Positions 1-6,333 of a stretch of DNA of 9,330 nt are shown one piece after another. Under the pieces are notes generated by a model, which did not search any database, was not told where the DNA came from, and saw only the letters and a program-made list of their open reading frames with translations. Each line of letters opens with the position of its first letter. The stretch's first letter is position 1. A program made the position numbers and the translations under genes. Source of the DNA: Mycoplasmatota bacterium (GTDB lineage Bacteria > Bacillota_I > Bacilli_A > RF39 > UBA660); the NCBI GenBank assembly GCA_012512795.1, contig JAAZDL010000098.1, forward strand, positions 1 to 9,330. The letters are read 5' to 3'.

Positions 1-3000
1 GAATACTATATCAGTTGAACTTGAGCGTGAGTTTGATTTTAGAACTAATACAGAAGAAGAAAGTGTTTTAGATGAAAATGGCAAAGCAATAGAAATTGAG
101 AATATTTATAAAAACTCTAAACCATATTATTTAATTTTTACTGATGACATAAATGATATTAGGAATATTCCTATTATAAAAAAAGTTTTAAAATATAAAA
201 AAAATGTTGGTTTTTCAATACTTATGTTAAATGATAGGTTATCAACTCTTCCTAGTGAGACATCAACTTTTATTAACATAGATGAACAAGTATCAGGTTT
301 AGTAACAAATGAGTTAACAACAAATAATCAAAAACAATTTACTGCTGAATTAAATAAAGATATTGATATTTATGAGTGTGCTCAAAAATTAGCTAATCTT
401 CCTATACATGTTGAAAAAGAAAAATATGAACTTCCAAGCTCTCTATCTTTTTTAGAAATGTATAATGTTGGAAAAGTAGAACAATTAAATATAAGTGAAA
501 GATGGTTAAATAATAACCCTGTTAATACTCTGGCTGTTCCGGTAGGTATTGATCAAAATGGTGAATTGTTTAAAATGGATATTCATGAAAAAGCATATGG
601 ACCACACGGTCTTATTGCAGGAACTACAGGTAGTGGTAAGTCTGAATGGATTATAACACTTATACTTTCTTTGTCAGTTAATTTTAATCCTGATGAAGTT
701 CAATTTGTATTAATAGATTACAAAGGAGGAGGTCTTGCTTTAAGTTTTGAAAATTCTGAACTTAAAATAAAATTACCTCATTTAGCAGGAACTATTACTA
801 ACTTAGATAAATCAGAAATAAATAGAGCTATAGCATCTATGGAATCTGAATTAAAAAGAAGACAATCTATATTTAATAATGCTAGAGAAAAACTAAAAGA
901 AGGTTCAATGAATATTTATAAGTATCAACAGTTTTATAGAAAATCAATGGTAAGTGAACCTTTAAGTCATTTATTAATAATATGTGATGAATTTGCTGAA
1001 TTAAAACAACAACAGCCAGAATTTATGGAACAATTAATATCAATTTCTCGTATTGGTCGTAGTTTAGGTGTACATTTAGTTTTAGCAACCCAAAAACCAA
1101 GTGGTGTTGTTAACGATCAAATATGGTCAAACTCTAAGTTTAAAGTATGTTTAAAAGTTCAAGATAAAAGTGACTCTAACGAAATACTTAAAAAACCGGA
1201 TGCAGCATTCTTAAAACAAACTGGGGCGTTCTATTTAGAAGTTGGAAATGATGATTATTATAACTTAGGACAATCAGCATGGGCTGGTGCTAAATATTTT
1301 CCTTCAGATGTATTAAAAAAGAAAATTGATCAATCCGTTCAATATATTGATAATATAGGAAGAACAGTTAATTTTTATGATGATGAAACTTTAAGAGATG
1401 AAAAGAAAATAAGTCAAGGGGAAGAACTACTTAATATAGTTCAATATATTGATTCTTTAACTAAGAAAGAAGTATATCAAGCAAGACAACTATGGTTAAA
1501 AAATGTTGGTCCAATTTCATATATTAGCGAGTTAATTAAAAAGTATTCTCATAAAACTGATAAATTTAAGTTTAATATTCCAGTAGGTGAATATGATGAA
1601 CCAAGAAGACAAGAACAAGGACTCTTAGAACTAGATTTGTTAAAAGGAAATATTGCTATTTTAGGACAAGTAGGATCTGGAAAAGAAAATCTTATTTCTA
1701 CTATAGTTTGGTCTAGTATAATAGCACATACTCCAAATGAGATAAATTATTATATTGTTGATTTTGGTTCCGAGACTTTGAAAAAATTCTCTAAGTTTCC
1801 TCATGTTGGAGAAGTTGTATTTCAAGATGAAATAGATAGAGTTGCTGGTGTAATAGAATTAATACTAGAGGAACTAGAAAAGAGAAAAGAATTGTTTTCT
1901 GATTATAATGGTTCTTACGATTATTATATTAGAAATAGTGGTAAAACACTTCCTTTAATAGTGGTTGTTATAAATTCTTTTGATATATTAAGTGAAGTTT
2001 TATCAAAACTTTCAGACTTGTTAAATACTATGTTTAGAGACGCACCTAAGTATGGGATAATATTTATTGTAAGTGCATCATCTCCGTCAGCTTTAAGAAG
2101 TAGACAATTACAATATTTCTATAATACAATAATGCTTCAAGTTCAAGATGAAACTTCATATAGAAGTGTTACTAATTGTAGAAGAGATTTATTACCAAGT
2201 AAGATATTTGGTAGAGGTATTTCTAAATTAACTGATGAAGATGATTCATATTGTGAATTTCAAACTGCATTTATTGCTCCTGAAGATCAAACATATGAAT
2301 ATATTAAAACAACAGCTGATAAGTTAGTAGAATACTACGGAGATTGCAAAGCTAAACAATTAGCTAAAATTCCGGATAATGTATCTAGTGAAGATTTAGT
2401 TAAATATATTACTAATTTAGAAAATGTGCCTATCGGTTATAACTTCTATGAAAAAAATACTGCTAAATATAATTTTGCTGATGAGAAAATACATTTAATT
2501 ACAAGTAAAGTATTAAAAGAAAATATTGAATTTATTTATGGATTAGTTGCTATATTAAGTAAAATACCTAATGTTAAAGTAAGGGTTGTTGATATGCTTT
2601 CTATATTCCAAAAACCTATGCTAGATATAAAACTATTTAATGATGATCTTAATACTGTAGTAGGAGCACTTGAAAATGATGTTTTAACTAGAAATGATGC
2701 TCAAGATTTTGCTATTAATATTATAATAGGGGCAGCCCAATATAAAAAAATATTATCAAAAGGTGGAGCAGAGATTTATCAAAATGTTTTTGATAAGTTG
2801 CAATCTTCTAAAAAAATCATATTTATTTTAATAGATGAGTATGAAAAAATTAGATCTTTAAAATTAGAACCTTGGTATAGTACTGTTAATACCACAAAAG
2901 GATTATGGTTAGGACCAGGCTATAGTAGTCAAAGTATATTCTCTAGTGATGAGTTAATTCCTGAGGATAAAAAATATGACTTTAAAGGTCTTGCTTATTC

Positions 3001-3055
3001 AATAACAGATGCTAAATATACAGTAATTAAAACATTAATGGATGGTGAAGATTAA
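1..3055 (+). CDS. essC: EssC/YukBA-type FtsK-SpoIIIE motor ATPase of the type VIIb secretion system, 5'-partial
   Basis: This is the membrane-bound hexameric motor that drives export of WXG100/LXG substrates in T7SSb. The reading frame is open from base 2, so the gene enters from outside the window; the ATG at 224 is internal (Met in ...FSILML...). About 1,017 codons are visible. EssC is usually near 1,450-1,500 aa, so the FHA domains and the transmembrane pair should lie upstream. Numbering from the Met at 224, a canonical EssC block (SFLEMYNVGKVEQLN, then HEKAYGPHGLIAGTTGSGKSEW) leads into ATPase D1, with Walker A GTTGSGKS at 133-140 (nt 620-643), Walker B LLIICDE ending at D255-E256 and the LATQ motif at 287-290. 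D2 has an altered Walker A, GQVGSGKE (481-488), and N584 where a Walker B Asp is expected. D3 keeps IFILIDE (D871-E872) but has no recognisable P-loop. D1 therefore looks like the only intact ATPase. The family call is very secure. Confidence 0.97.
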   Translation, partial: NTISVELEREFDFRTNTEEESVLDENGKAIEIENIYKNSKPYYLIFTDDINDIRNIPIIKKVLKYKKNVGFSILMLNDRLSTLPSETSTFINIDEQVSGLVTNELTTNNQKQFTAELNKDIDIYECAQKLANLPIHVEKEKYELPSSLSFLEMYNVGKVEQLNISERWLNNNPVNTLAVPVGIDQNGELFKMDIHEKAYGPHGLIAGTTGSGKSEWIITLILSLSVNFNPDEVQFVLIDYKGGGLALSFENSELKIKLPHLAGTITNLDKSEINRAIASMESELKRRQSIFNNAREKLKEGSMNIYKYQQFYRKSMVSEPLSHLLIICDEFAELKQQQPEFMEQLISISRIGRSLGVHLVLATQKPSGVVNDQIWSNSKFKVCLKVQDKSDSNEILKKPDAAFLKQTGAFYLEVGNDDYYNLGQSAWAGAKYFPSDVLKKKIDQSVQYIDNIGRTVNFYDDETLRDEKKISQGEELLNIVQYIDSLTKKEVYQARQLWLKNVGPISYISELIKKYSHKTDKFKFNIPVGEYDEPRRQEQGLLELDLLKGNIAILGQVGSGKENLISTIVWSSIIAHTPNEINYYIVDFGSETLKKFSKFPHVGEVVFQDEIDRVAGVIELILEELEKRKELFSDYNGSYDYYIRNSGKTLPLIVVVINSFDILSEVLSKLSDLLNTMFRDAPKYGIIFIVSASSPSALRSRQLQYFYNTIMLQVQDETSYRSVTNCRRDLLPSKIFGRGISKLTDEDDSYCEFQTAFIAPEDQTYEYIKTTADKLVEYYGDCKAKQLAKIPDNVSSEDLVKYITNLENVPIGYNFYEKNTAKYNFADEKIHLITSKVLKENIEFIYGLVAILSKIPNVKVRVVDMLSIFQKPMLDIKLFNDDLNTVVGALENDVLTRNDAQDFAINIIIGAAQYKKILSKGGAEIYQNVFDKLQSSKKIIFILIDEYEKIRSLKLEPWYSTVNTTKGLWLGPGYSSQSIFSSDELIPEDKKYDFKGLAYSITDAKYTVIKTLMDGED

Positions 3056-3309
3056 TGGAATATAAAATATTAATAAAATTATATGTACCACAAATTGAAC
3101 AAAGTTTTGAGATGTACATACCAGTAAACAGAACAATAAGTCAAGTTAAAGTCCTTTTGAATAATGTTATTAATGATATAACTGTAGGAATTTACCCAAT
3201 TAAAGATAATATTACACTTGTTAACAGAAGAGAAAATACTATATATGAAGATGCTCTTGTTATAAGAGATACAAGTATTAAAAATGGTAGTGAACTCGTT
3301 ATGTATTAA
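3055..3309 (+). CDS. esaB: YukD/EsaB-like ubiquitin-fold component of type VII secretion
   Basis: This is a small (84 aa) cytoplasmic beta-grasp protein. The pattern fits YukD/EsaB: a first beta hairpin (YKILIKLYVPQIEQSFEMYIP), a helix (ISQVKVLLNNVIND), then strands ending in VNRRENTIYED...IRDTSIKNGSELVMY. The ending closely parallels the end of Bacillus YukD as I recall it (VNKD..., ITNGDRLEIL). YukD/EsaB proteins are needed for or modulate T7SSb activity; they have a ubiquitin fold but no C-terminal Gly-Gly, and none is seen here. The ATG at 3055 overlaps the essC stop by one base (TAATG), implying translational coupling. In the Staphylococcus and Bacillus loci I know, this gene precedes essC or sits near the WXG100 gene, so its place directly after essC is a different order. 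The assignment rests on size, strand pattern and context. Confidence 0.85.
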   Translation: MEYKILIKLYVPQIEQSFEMYIPVNRTISQVKVLLNNVINDITVGIYPIKDNITLVNRRENTIYEDALVIRDTSIKNGSELVMY

Positions 3310-3327
3310 AGCACTTATGTGCTTTTT
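3308..3327 (+). terminator. Rho-independent terminator ending the essC-esaB operon
   Basis: A perfect 7-bp stem AAAGCAC/GTGCTTT (3308-3314 with 3319-3325) with a TTAT tetraloop is followed directly by more T (3323-3327 is a run of five). It overlaps the esaB-like stop codon. It separates the machinery genes from the promoter of the next operon only about 36 bases downstream. Confidence 0.8.
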
Positions 3328-3362
3328 GATTGTAAACAAATCGTATAAAACTTAATTAAACT

Positions 3363-3391
3363 TTGACTGACATGAAACGTTATTATATAAT
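3363..3391 (+). promoter_or_regulatory. Sigma-A-type promoter of the small-protein operon
   Basis: A -35 box TTGACT (3363-3368) and a -10 box TATAAT (3386-3391) are separated by exactly 17 bases. This is one mismatch from the vegetative consensus. Transcription should begin near 3397-3400, giving a leader of about 50 nt before the GTG start at 3449. The match implies strong basal transcription unless it is repressed. Confidence 0.82.
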
Positions 3392-3409
3392 TCAATTAGA
3401 GTATAGAAA

Positions 3410-3432
3410 ATTGTGTGCTATAAACACACAAT
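3410..3432 (+). promoter_or_regulatory. Leader inverted repeat/hairpin upstream of the small-protein operon
   Basis: An 8-bp perfect inverted repeat, ATTGTGTG (3410-3417) and CACACAAT (3425-3432), surrounds a 7-nt loop CTATAAA. It lies about 10 nt after the predicted transcription start and about 6 nt before the ribosome-binding site. No T-tract follows, so it is not a terminator. It could be an operator just downstream of the promoter or a 5' stem that stabilises the mRNA. The structure is seen; the role is inferred. Confidence 0.55.
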
Positions 3433-3438
3433 AAATAT

Positions 3439-3443
3439 GGAGG
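3439..3443 (+). promoter_or_regulatory. Shine-Dalgarno site that fixes the GTG start at 3449
   Basis: GGAGG lies five bases before GTG at 3449. The in-frame ATG at 3437 overlaps this site, and the in-frame GTG at 3413 sits inside the leader hairpin. Neither has a ribosome-binding site of its own, so 3449 is preferred. Confidence 0.75.
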
Positions 3444-3448
3444 TTAAA

Positions 3449-3793
3449 GTGGTTTCAACTGTAGTCAATGGAATTAATGAACCGGAGTTAAATTCGCTTA
3501 GTATGGAAATACTAGATAATGCTGAATTAATATCTGAACTATTTGACAAGATAGACTCTAAAATAGAGGAACTACCAGAAATCTATAAGAGTAATTCTTG
3601 TTTAGAATTGATTAATTCATACAAAGACTTCAGGGCAAATTATGCTGTTATTAAAAATAATATTGTTTCTTATTCAGATGATTTAATAAGTTTAGGAAAT
3701 AATATGAGAGAAAATGCAGATTATTTAACTGACATGTTTGTAAAATATACTCAAGACACAAGGTCAAAAACTAAAGAAATTGAAAGTTATTAA
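3449..3793 (+). CDS. Small helical T7SS-associated protein A, first gene of the cassette
   Basis: This is a 114-aa protein from the GTG at 3449, with no signal peptide or membrane segment. It appears as two long amphipathic helices (about residues 14-43 and 52-95) separated by a loop with LPEIYKSNS. The loop sits where a WXG100 protein carries W-x-G, but there is no Trp. It is acidic and Asn/Ser-rich. Size, fold and position suggest a WXG100-like or Lap1-type (SACOL2603/DUF3130-like) partner of a secreted T7SS protein; that family assignment is a guess from shape, not a recognised sequence match. It leads five further small genes, and its stop overlaps the next gene's ribosome-binding site. 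It could equally be a cytosolic chaperone rather than a secreted protein. Confidence 0.75.
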   Translation: MVSTVVNGINEPELNSLSMEILDNAELISELFDKIDSKIEELPEIYKSNSCLELINSYKDFRANYAVIKNNIVSYSDDLISLGNNMRENADYLTDMFVKYTQDTRSKTKEIESY

Positions 3794-3800
3794 GGAGGTG
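3792..3800 (+). promoter_or_regulatory. Strong Shine-Dalgarno site for the TTG-initiated WXG gene
   Basis: AAGGAGGTG is a nine-base match to the 16S anti-SD complement. It overlaps the stop of protein A and lies six bases before TTG at 3807. It supports this rare start codon over the in-frame TTG at 3813 or the later ATG codons, which would remove part of helix 1. Confidence 0.75.
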
Positions 3801-3806
3801 CTTTAG

Positions 3807-4121
3807 TTGAATTTGAATATTGAAGGTGCTACACTTGGGTATGATGCTTTTAATGTTGATAGAGTTTTAAAAGAAATGAATATCGATGTTATTGCAAGAG
3901 CTATTTCTGTAATGGAAATAGGAATGATAGGATTAGAAAGAGATGTTAGGAAAGTATGGGTAGGTGCTTCTGCTGAAAGTTTTATTAACAATATGAATAC
4001 AGATGTTGATAAGATTAGTGATGCATTAACAGCCTCACATGATGTATTAAAAGAAGAATTACATCAAATTATTAAAAAGATGGATGAATTAGACAGAAAT
4101 CTTGTTAAAGGAAGGGGGTAA
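3807..4121 (+). CDS. WXG100-family protein B
   Basis: This 104-aa protein starts at TTG 3807. It has the classic WXG100 layout: helix 1 (about residues 16-47), a turn bearing W51-V52-G53 within KVWVGASAESF, then helix 2 (about 57-98). WXG100 proteins (EsxA/YukE family) form helical-hairpin dimers that are exported whole by the EssC motor; some act as partners for larger effectors. There is no N-terminal signal peptide, as expected. The gene follows protein A by 13 bases and precedes protein C by 5. The C-terminus (DELDRNLVKGRG) does not clearly match the published WXG100 export motif. Membership is well supported by length, the W-V-G loop and context; whether it is the main structural Esx or a toxin partner cannot be decided here. 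Confidence 0.85.
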   Translation: MNLNIEGATLGYDAFNVDRVLKEMNIDVIARAISVMEIGMIGLERDVRKVWVGASAESFINNMNTDVDKISDALTASHDVLKEELHQIIKKMDELDRNLVKGRG

Positions 4122-4126
4122 TAGTA

Positions 4127-4594
4127 ATGTCAGTTCAAAGTACTATAGCTACTGTAAATAATGCTGCTGATAATTTAAGAGATGCAGACTTAGCACAAGC
4201 AAGAGCTAGATTAGAAAATATTGTAGGAAGTATTGGCACAGGATTATCAAATTTCTGGGATGGTGGGTTTGCTGGTATAGACGAAAACGGATTAGAAGGC
4301 CTTAAAAATGCAATTAGAAAATATTGTAGTGGTGTTGAGGGAATAATAGAAGAATTTAATGAACAAGCTAAAATGGAATCTGCTTATAAAGGTTCTATTC
4401 AAGAAGCATCAGTTGATTTTGTTAAATCAGTTAAAGAGATTTTACAAGCTTATGTTTCTACTATGAAAAGAAACATTGATGATGCTAATTTAGCATTCCA
4501 AAACTATAAAGCAGGTGCTCAACAAATATCACAAAATGTTATTTCTGATGCTAGCGATATTCGCTCAGAAGCTTCTAAAATAAGATTAGACTAA
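4127..4594 (+). CDS. Extended WXG-like helical protein C (155 aa)
   Basis: The protein starts at ATG 4127, ten bases after a G-rich site (AAGGGGG). It has a helix (about residues 4-32), a glycine-rich turn with F43-W44-D45-G46-G47, then a long helical region (about 53-152). It is Ala/Ser/Gln-rich with no signal peptide or membrane segment. The WxG turn is where WXG100 proteins have it, but the second half is about 50 residues longer than usual, giving room for an extra helix. It could be an elongated WXG100 substrate or resemble the helical targeting part of a larger T7SS effector without the toxin. It is the largest protein of the cassette. A 35-base gap to the next gene is the longest inside the operon; no terminator is visible there. 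Confidence 0.78.
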   Translation: MSVQSTIATVNNAADNLRDADLAQARARLENIVGSIGTGLSNFWDGGFAGIDENGLEGLKNAIRKYCSGVEGIIEEFNEQAKMESAYKGSIQEASVDFVKSVKEILQAYVSTMKRNIDDANLAFQNYKAGAQQISQNVISDASDIRSEASKIRLD

Positions 4595-4629
4595 TTAAAC
4601 TTGTTATTTAAATAAAGGAGGAGTTTTAT

Positions 4630-4995
4630 ATGAGTATTGCTGCATGCTATAATCAAATAAGAAAATATGAAAAATTAAAACAGAATATTCAAAAAATTAT
4701 AGCAAGCTTAAATGATTTTGATAACAGTAATGATAAAACTATTCATGAACTTAAAGAAATTTATTTAGTAAATGGAGATAATACACCTGTATATGACAGA
4801 TGTATATCTTTAAAAGGGCAAGCAAATAAAACTTCTAATTATTTAAATAATAATATTATTCCTGCAATAGATAGTGCTATAAATGAACTTTATCGCACTA
4901 TTGCTAGACTAGAGGCGGAAGCTGAAGAAGCAAGAGCTAAAGAAAAAGCTGCAGTAGAAACTAAAGGAAAAACTTTAATTGCAAAAGAAAAATAG
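4630..4995 (+). CDS. Small helical T7SS-associated protein D, DUF5082-like in outline
   Basis: This is a 121-aa protein with a strong AAAGGAGGAG site eight bases before ATG 4630. Helix 1 (about residues 3-29) starts MSIAACYNQIRKYEKLKQNI. A middle region with DNTPVYDR follows, then a long helix (about 68-118) ending in an Ala/Glu/Lys-rich coiled-coil-like tail (ARLEAEAEEARAKEKAA). There is no Trp or W-x-G. The start and helical layout resemble YwqH/DUF5082 proteins encoded beside LXG toxins in Bacillus, which are thought to help target the toxin; this likeness is from memory and weak. The two Cys residues at 6 and 58 are unusual for an exported Esx protein and would fit a cytosolic partner. 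Export or chaperone function is inferred from context only. Confidence 0.75.
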   Translation: MSIAACYNQIRKYEKLKQNIQKIIASLNDFDNSNDKTIHELKEIYLVNGDNTPVYDRCISLKGQANKTSNYLNNNIIPAIDSAINELYRTIARLEAEAEEARAKEKAAVETKGKTLIAKEK

Positions 4996-5003
4996 GTGAT
5001 CTT

Positions 5004-5315
5004 ATGGATTTTCAATATGCTGATACAGATAAAATGGATGATATAGCAAGAGATATTATATCTTTAGCTAATGATTATGATTTACAAATAACTAAACTAT
5101 TTAAAAGATTTTCTAATGTTCCATATGAAACAAAAGAATGGGTTGGCGACTCATCAATTTTTTATTTTAAAACAATAGCATTAGATAAAAATGAATTTGT
5201 AAAGTTTTCAGAACTTATAAAAGGATTTGCTTATACTATATTAAATAACAGTGATAAAATTAAAGAAACAATTAATCTTAATGTACAAGATGAAAGTAAG
5301 GAAGAGATAGTATGA
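5004..5315 (+). CDS. WXG100-family protein E
   Basis: This 103-aa protein starts at ATG 5004, just after AGGTGATC (4994-5001), which overlaps the previous stop and matches the 5' part of the ribosome-binding consensus. Two helices (about residues 9-36 and 51-92) flank a turn with W46-V47-G48 in KEWVGDSS, very like the KVWVGAS turn of protein B. There is no signal peptide. It fits the WXG100 family in length and motif. Its stop overlaps the next start by ATGA (5312-5315), suggesting that E and F are made in fixed ratio and may pair as a heterodimer, as EsxA/EsxB-type proteins often do. The acidic tail (NVQDESKEEIV) ends without an obvious known export motif. Confidence 0.83.
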   Translation: MDFQYADTDKMDDIARDIISLANDYDLQITKLFKRFSNVPYETKEWVGDSSIFYFKTIALDKNEFVKFSELIKGFAYTILNNSDKIKETINLNVQDESKEEIV

Positions 5316-5617
5316 CAAAAATAGTTTATCCAAATGATGGCTTATACTCAAAACTTAAAGATGATTTAGAATTATCTTTGTCACATATTAAAACAGCTTA
5401 TTCCATTGATTATATAGTCCCTGGAAGTTTTTCTGGCGCTTCTTACTTGCAAAAATTACCTAGTGTAATTGAAGGATATTATAAAGAAATGAAAAGTATT
5501 TCAAATAAAGTTCAAAACACAAGTAATAAAATAAAAAATATGGAAGATGATCTTCTATTAAATGTTAAAAATACTGAAGGCATAGTTATTAAAGACAGAG
5601 ATAGACTAATAATTTAA
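5312..5617 (+). CDS. WXG-like helical protein F with an F-S-G turn
   Basis: This 101-aa protein overlaps the preceding gene by four bases (ATGA) and is preceded by AAGGAAGAG. The architecture is helix (about residues 9-31), turn VPGSFSGASYLQKLP (about 37-50), helix (about 52-85). F40-S41-G42 sits where a WXG100 protein has W-x-G, so it looks like a Phe-substituted member. There is no signal peptide. Coupling to protein E makes E-F a likely heterodimer, an inference from gene overlap and matching length. It is the last gene of the cassette. A 21-bp stretch encoding part of VQNTSNK recurs exactly in the ABC transporter gene downstream. Confidence 0.78.
   Translation: MTKIVYPNDGLYSKLKDDLELSLSHIKTAYSIDYIVPGSFSGASYLQKLPSVIEGYYKEMKSISNKVQNTSNKIKNMEDDLLLNVKNTEGIVIKDRDRLII
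5511..5531. repeat. 21-bp exact direct repeat, copy 1
   Basis: The sequence beginning TTCAAAACAC is identical at 7981-8001. Here it lies inside the gene for protein F and covers the codons for QNTSNK. Confidence 0.7.
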
Positions 5618-5618
5618 G

Positions 5619-5632
5619 TATAAATATTTATA
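5619..5632. promoter_or_regulatory. 14-bp perfect AT palindrome between the -35 and -10 regions of the hlyIII promoter
   Basis: TATAAATATTTATA is fully self-complementary and sits just before the extended -10 element. It might be an operator, but palindromes of pure A/T are easy to get by chance in DNA this AT-rich. Confidence 0.3.
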
Positions 5633-5641
5633 TGATATAAT
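5633..5641 (+). promoter_or_regulatory. Extended -10 promoter for the hlyIII-alkD pair
   Basis: TGATATAAT (5633-5641) is a consensus TGn-TATAAT. At the 17-base distance the -35 region is poor (TTTAAG at 5613-5618, overlapping the stop of protein F). An extended -10 can work without a good -35. The start would fall near 5648, leaving only about ten bases before the ATG at 5659, with GAGGAG at 5650-5655. Confidence 0.55.
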
Positions 5642-5658
5642 ATCATCACGAGGAGTTC

Positions 5659-6333
5659 ATGAATAGAATAAAACTAAAAGATAGAAAATTACCTAATTAT
5701 AGCAAAGGTGAAGAAATAGCTAATATGACTAGTCATATAGTTGGGGCTGTTGTTGGTTTAATAGCTCTTGTTTTGTGTATAATTTTTGCTGTTAAAAATA
5801 AGAATTTGTATGGAATAGTTGGTGGAAGCATATTTGGTGCATCTATGATTTTGCTTTATACAATATCTAGTATATATCACGGACTTAGTCCTAAGTTAAC
5901 AGCTAAAAAGGTATTTCAAGTTCTAGATCACTGCACTATATTTCTTTTAATAGCTGGGACATACACACCAATAATTTTATGTACTATAAGAGAATATAGT
6001 TCAATTATGGGATGGTCTTTATTTGCTATTGTATGGATACTTGCGATAATAGGAATAATATTAAATGCGATAGATTTAAAAAAATATAAAGTATTTTCAA
6101 TGATATGTTATTTAGGTATGGGATGGTGTATATTACCTCTTTTTGGAAAACTTTCATTAATGCTTGATAAAGGAGCAATAACTTTACTGCTTTTAGGTGG
6201 TATTGCATATACTATAGGAGCTGTGTTATATATAATAGGTTCTAAAAAGAAATACTATCATACTATATTTCATATATTTGTTAATATAGGAAGTTTATTA
6301 CACTTTTTATGTATTTTAATATATGTTTTATAA
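5659..6333 (+). CDS. Hemolysin III family (PAQR/TrhA-like) seven-helix membrane protein
   Basis: This is a 224-aa integral membrane protein with seven hydrophobic segments, at about residues 27-46, 51-72, 86-108, 116-137, 143-163, 171-194 and 203-223. Family motifs are present: E19-N22-H26 near the N-terminus, S70-x3-H74 in SSIYHGL, D90-H91 at the start of helix 3 and H201-x3-H205 in the last helix, which match the residues that bind metal in PAQR proteins. The family is named after a Bacillus cereus hemolysin, but most bacterial members are housekeeping-type membrane proteins linked to membrane energetics or lipid homeostasis, so toxicity should not be assumed. Length is normal for the family. 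The start at 5659 has GAGGAG three bases upstream; the next in-frame ATG (codon 23) would remove E19 and N22. A gap of 12 bases to the next gene suggests co-transcription. Confidence 0.93.
   Translation: MNRIKLKDRKLPNYSKGEEIANMTSHIVGAVVGLIALVLCIIFAVKNKNLYGIVGGSIFGASMILLYTISSIYHGLSPKLTAKKVFQVLDHCTIFLLIAGTYTPIILCTIREYSSIMGWSLFAIVWILAIIGIILNAIDLKKYKVFSMICYLGMGWCILPLFGKLSLMLDKGAITLLLLGGIAYTIGAVLYIIGSKKKYYHTIFHIFVNIGSLLHFLCILIYVL

Noticed and set aside
224..3055. ATG at 224 as the true start of the EssC gene
   Set aside because: The frame is open back to base 2 with EssC-like sequence (KPYYLIFTDD...), no ribosome-binding site precedes 224, and the family has about 450 more N-terminal residues.
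3079..3339. Minus-strand open frame of 86 codons
   Set aside because: It lies fully opposite the esaB-like gene, covers the terminator and has a composition expected of an antisense shadow.
3413..3448. GTG at 3413 or ATG at 3437 as the start of protein A
   Set aside because: Both lack an upstream Shine-Dalgarno site. The first lies inside the leader hairpin, and the second overlaps the GGAGG that serves GTG 3449.
3803..3991. Minus-strand open frame of 62 codons
   Set aside because: It is opposite the well-supported WXG100 gene B and shows no recognisable domain.
4595..4629. Terminator or second promoter between proteins C and D
   Set aside because: Only short AT complementarity (TTAAA/TTTAA) is present, with no GC stem, no T-run and no convincing -35/-10 pair.
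3449..5617. An LXG or other polymorphic toxin and immunity pair in the cassette
   Set aside because: All six proteins are small and helical, and none has a C-terminal catalytic domain or an immunity-like partner. A toxin may exist outside the window.
6026..6208. Minus-strand open frame of 60 codons
   Set aside because: It is opposite the hemolysin III gene; its hydrophobic look is a by-product of the complementary strand.
5659..6333. Hemolysin III protein as a secreted toxin of the T7SS
   Set aside because: It is a seven-helix membrane protein with PAQR motifs; the hemolysin name is historical, and nothing marks it as an exported substrate.
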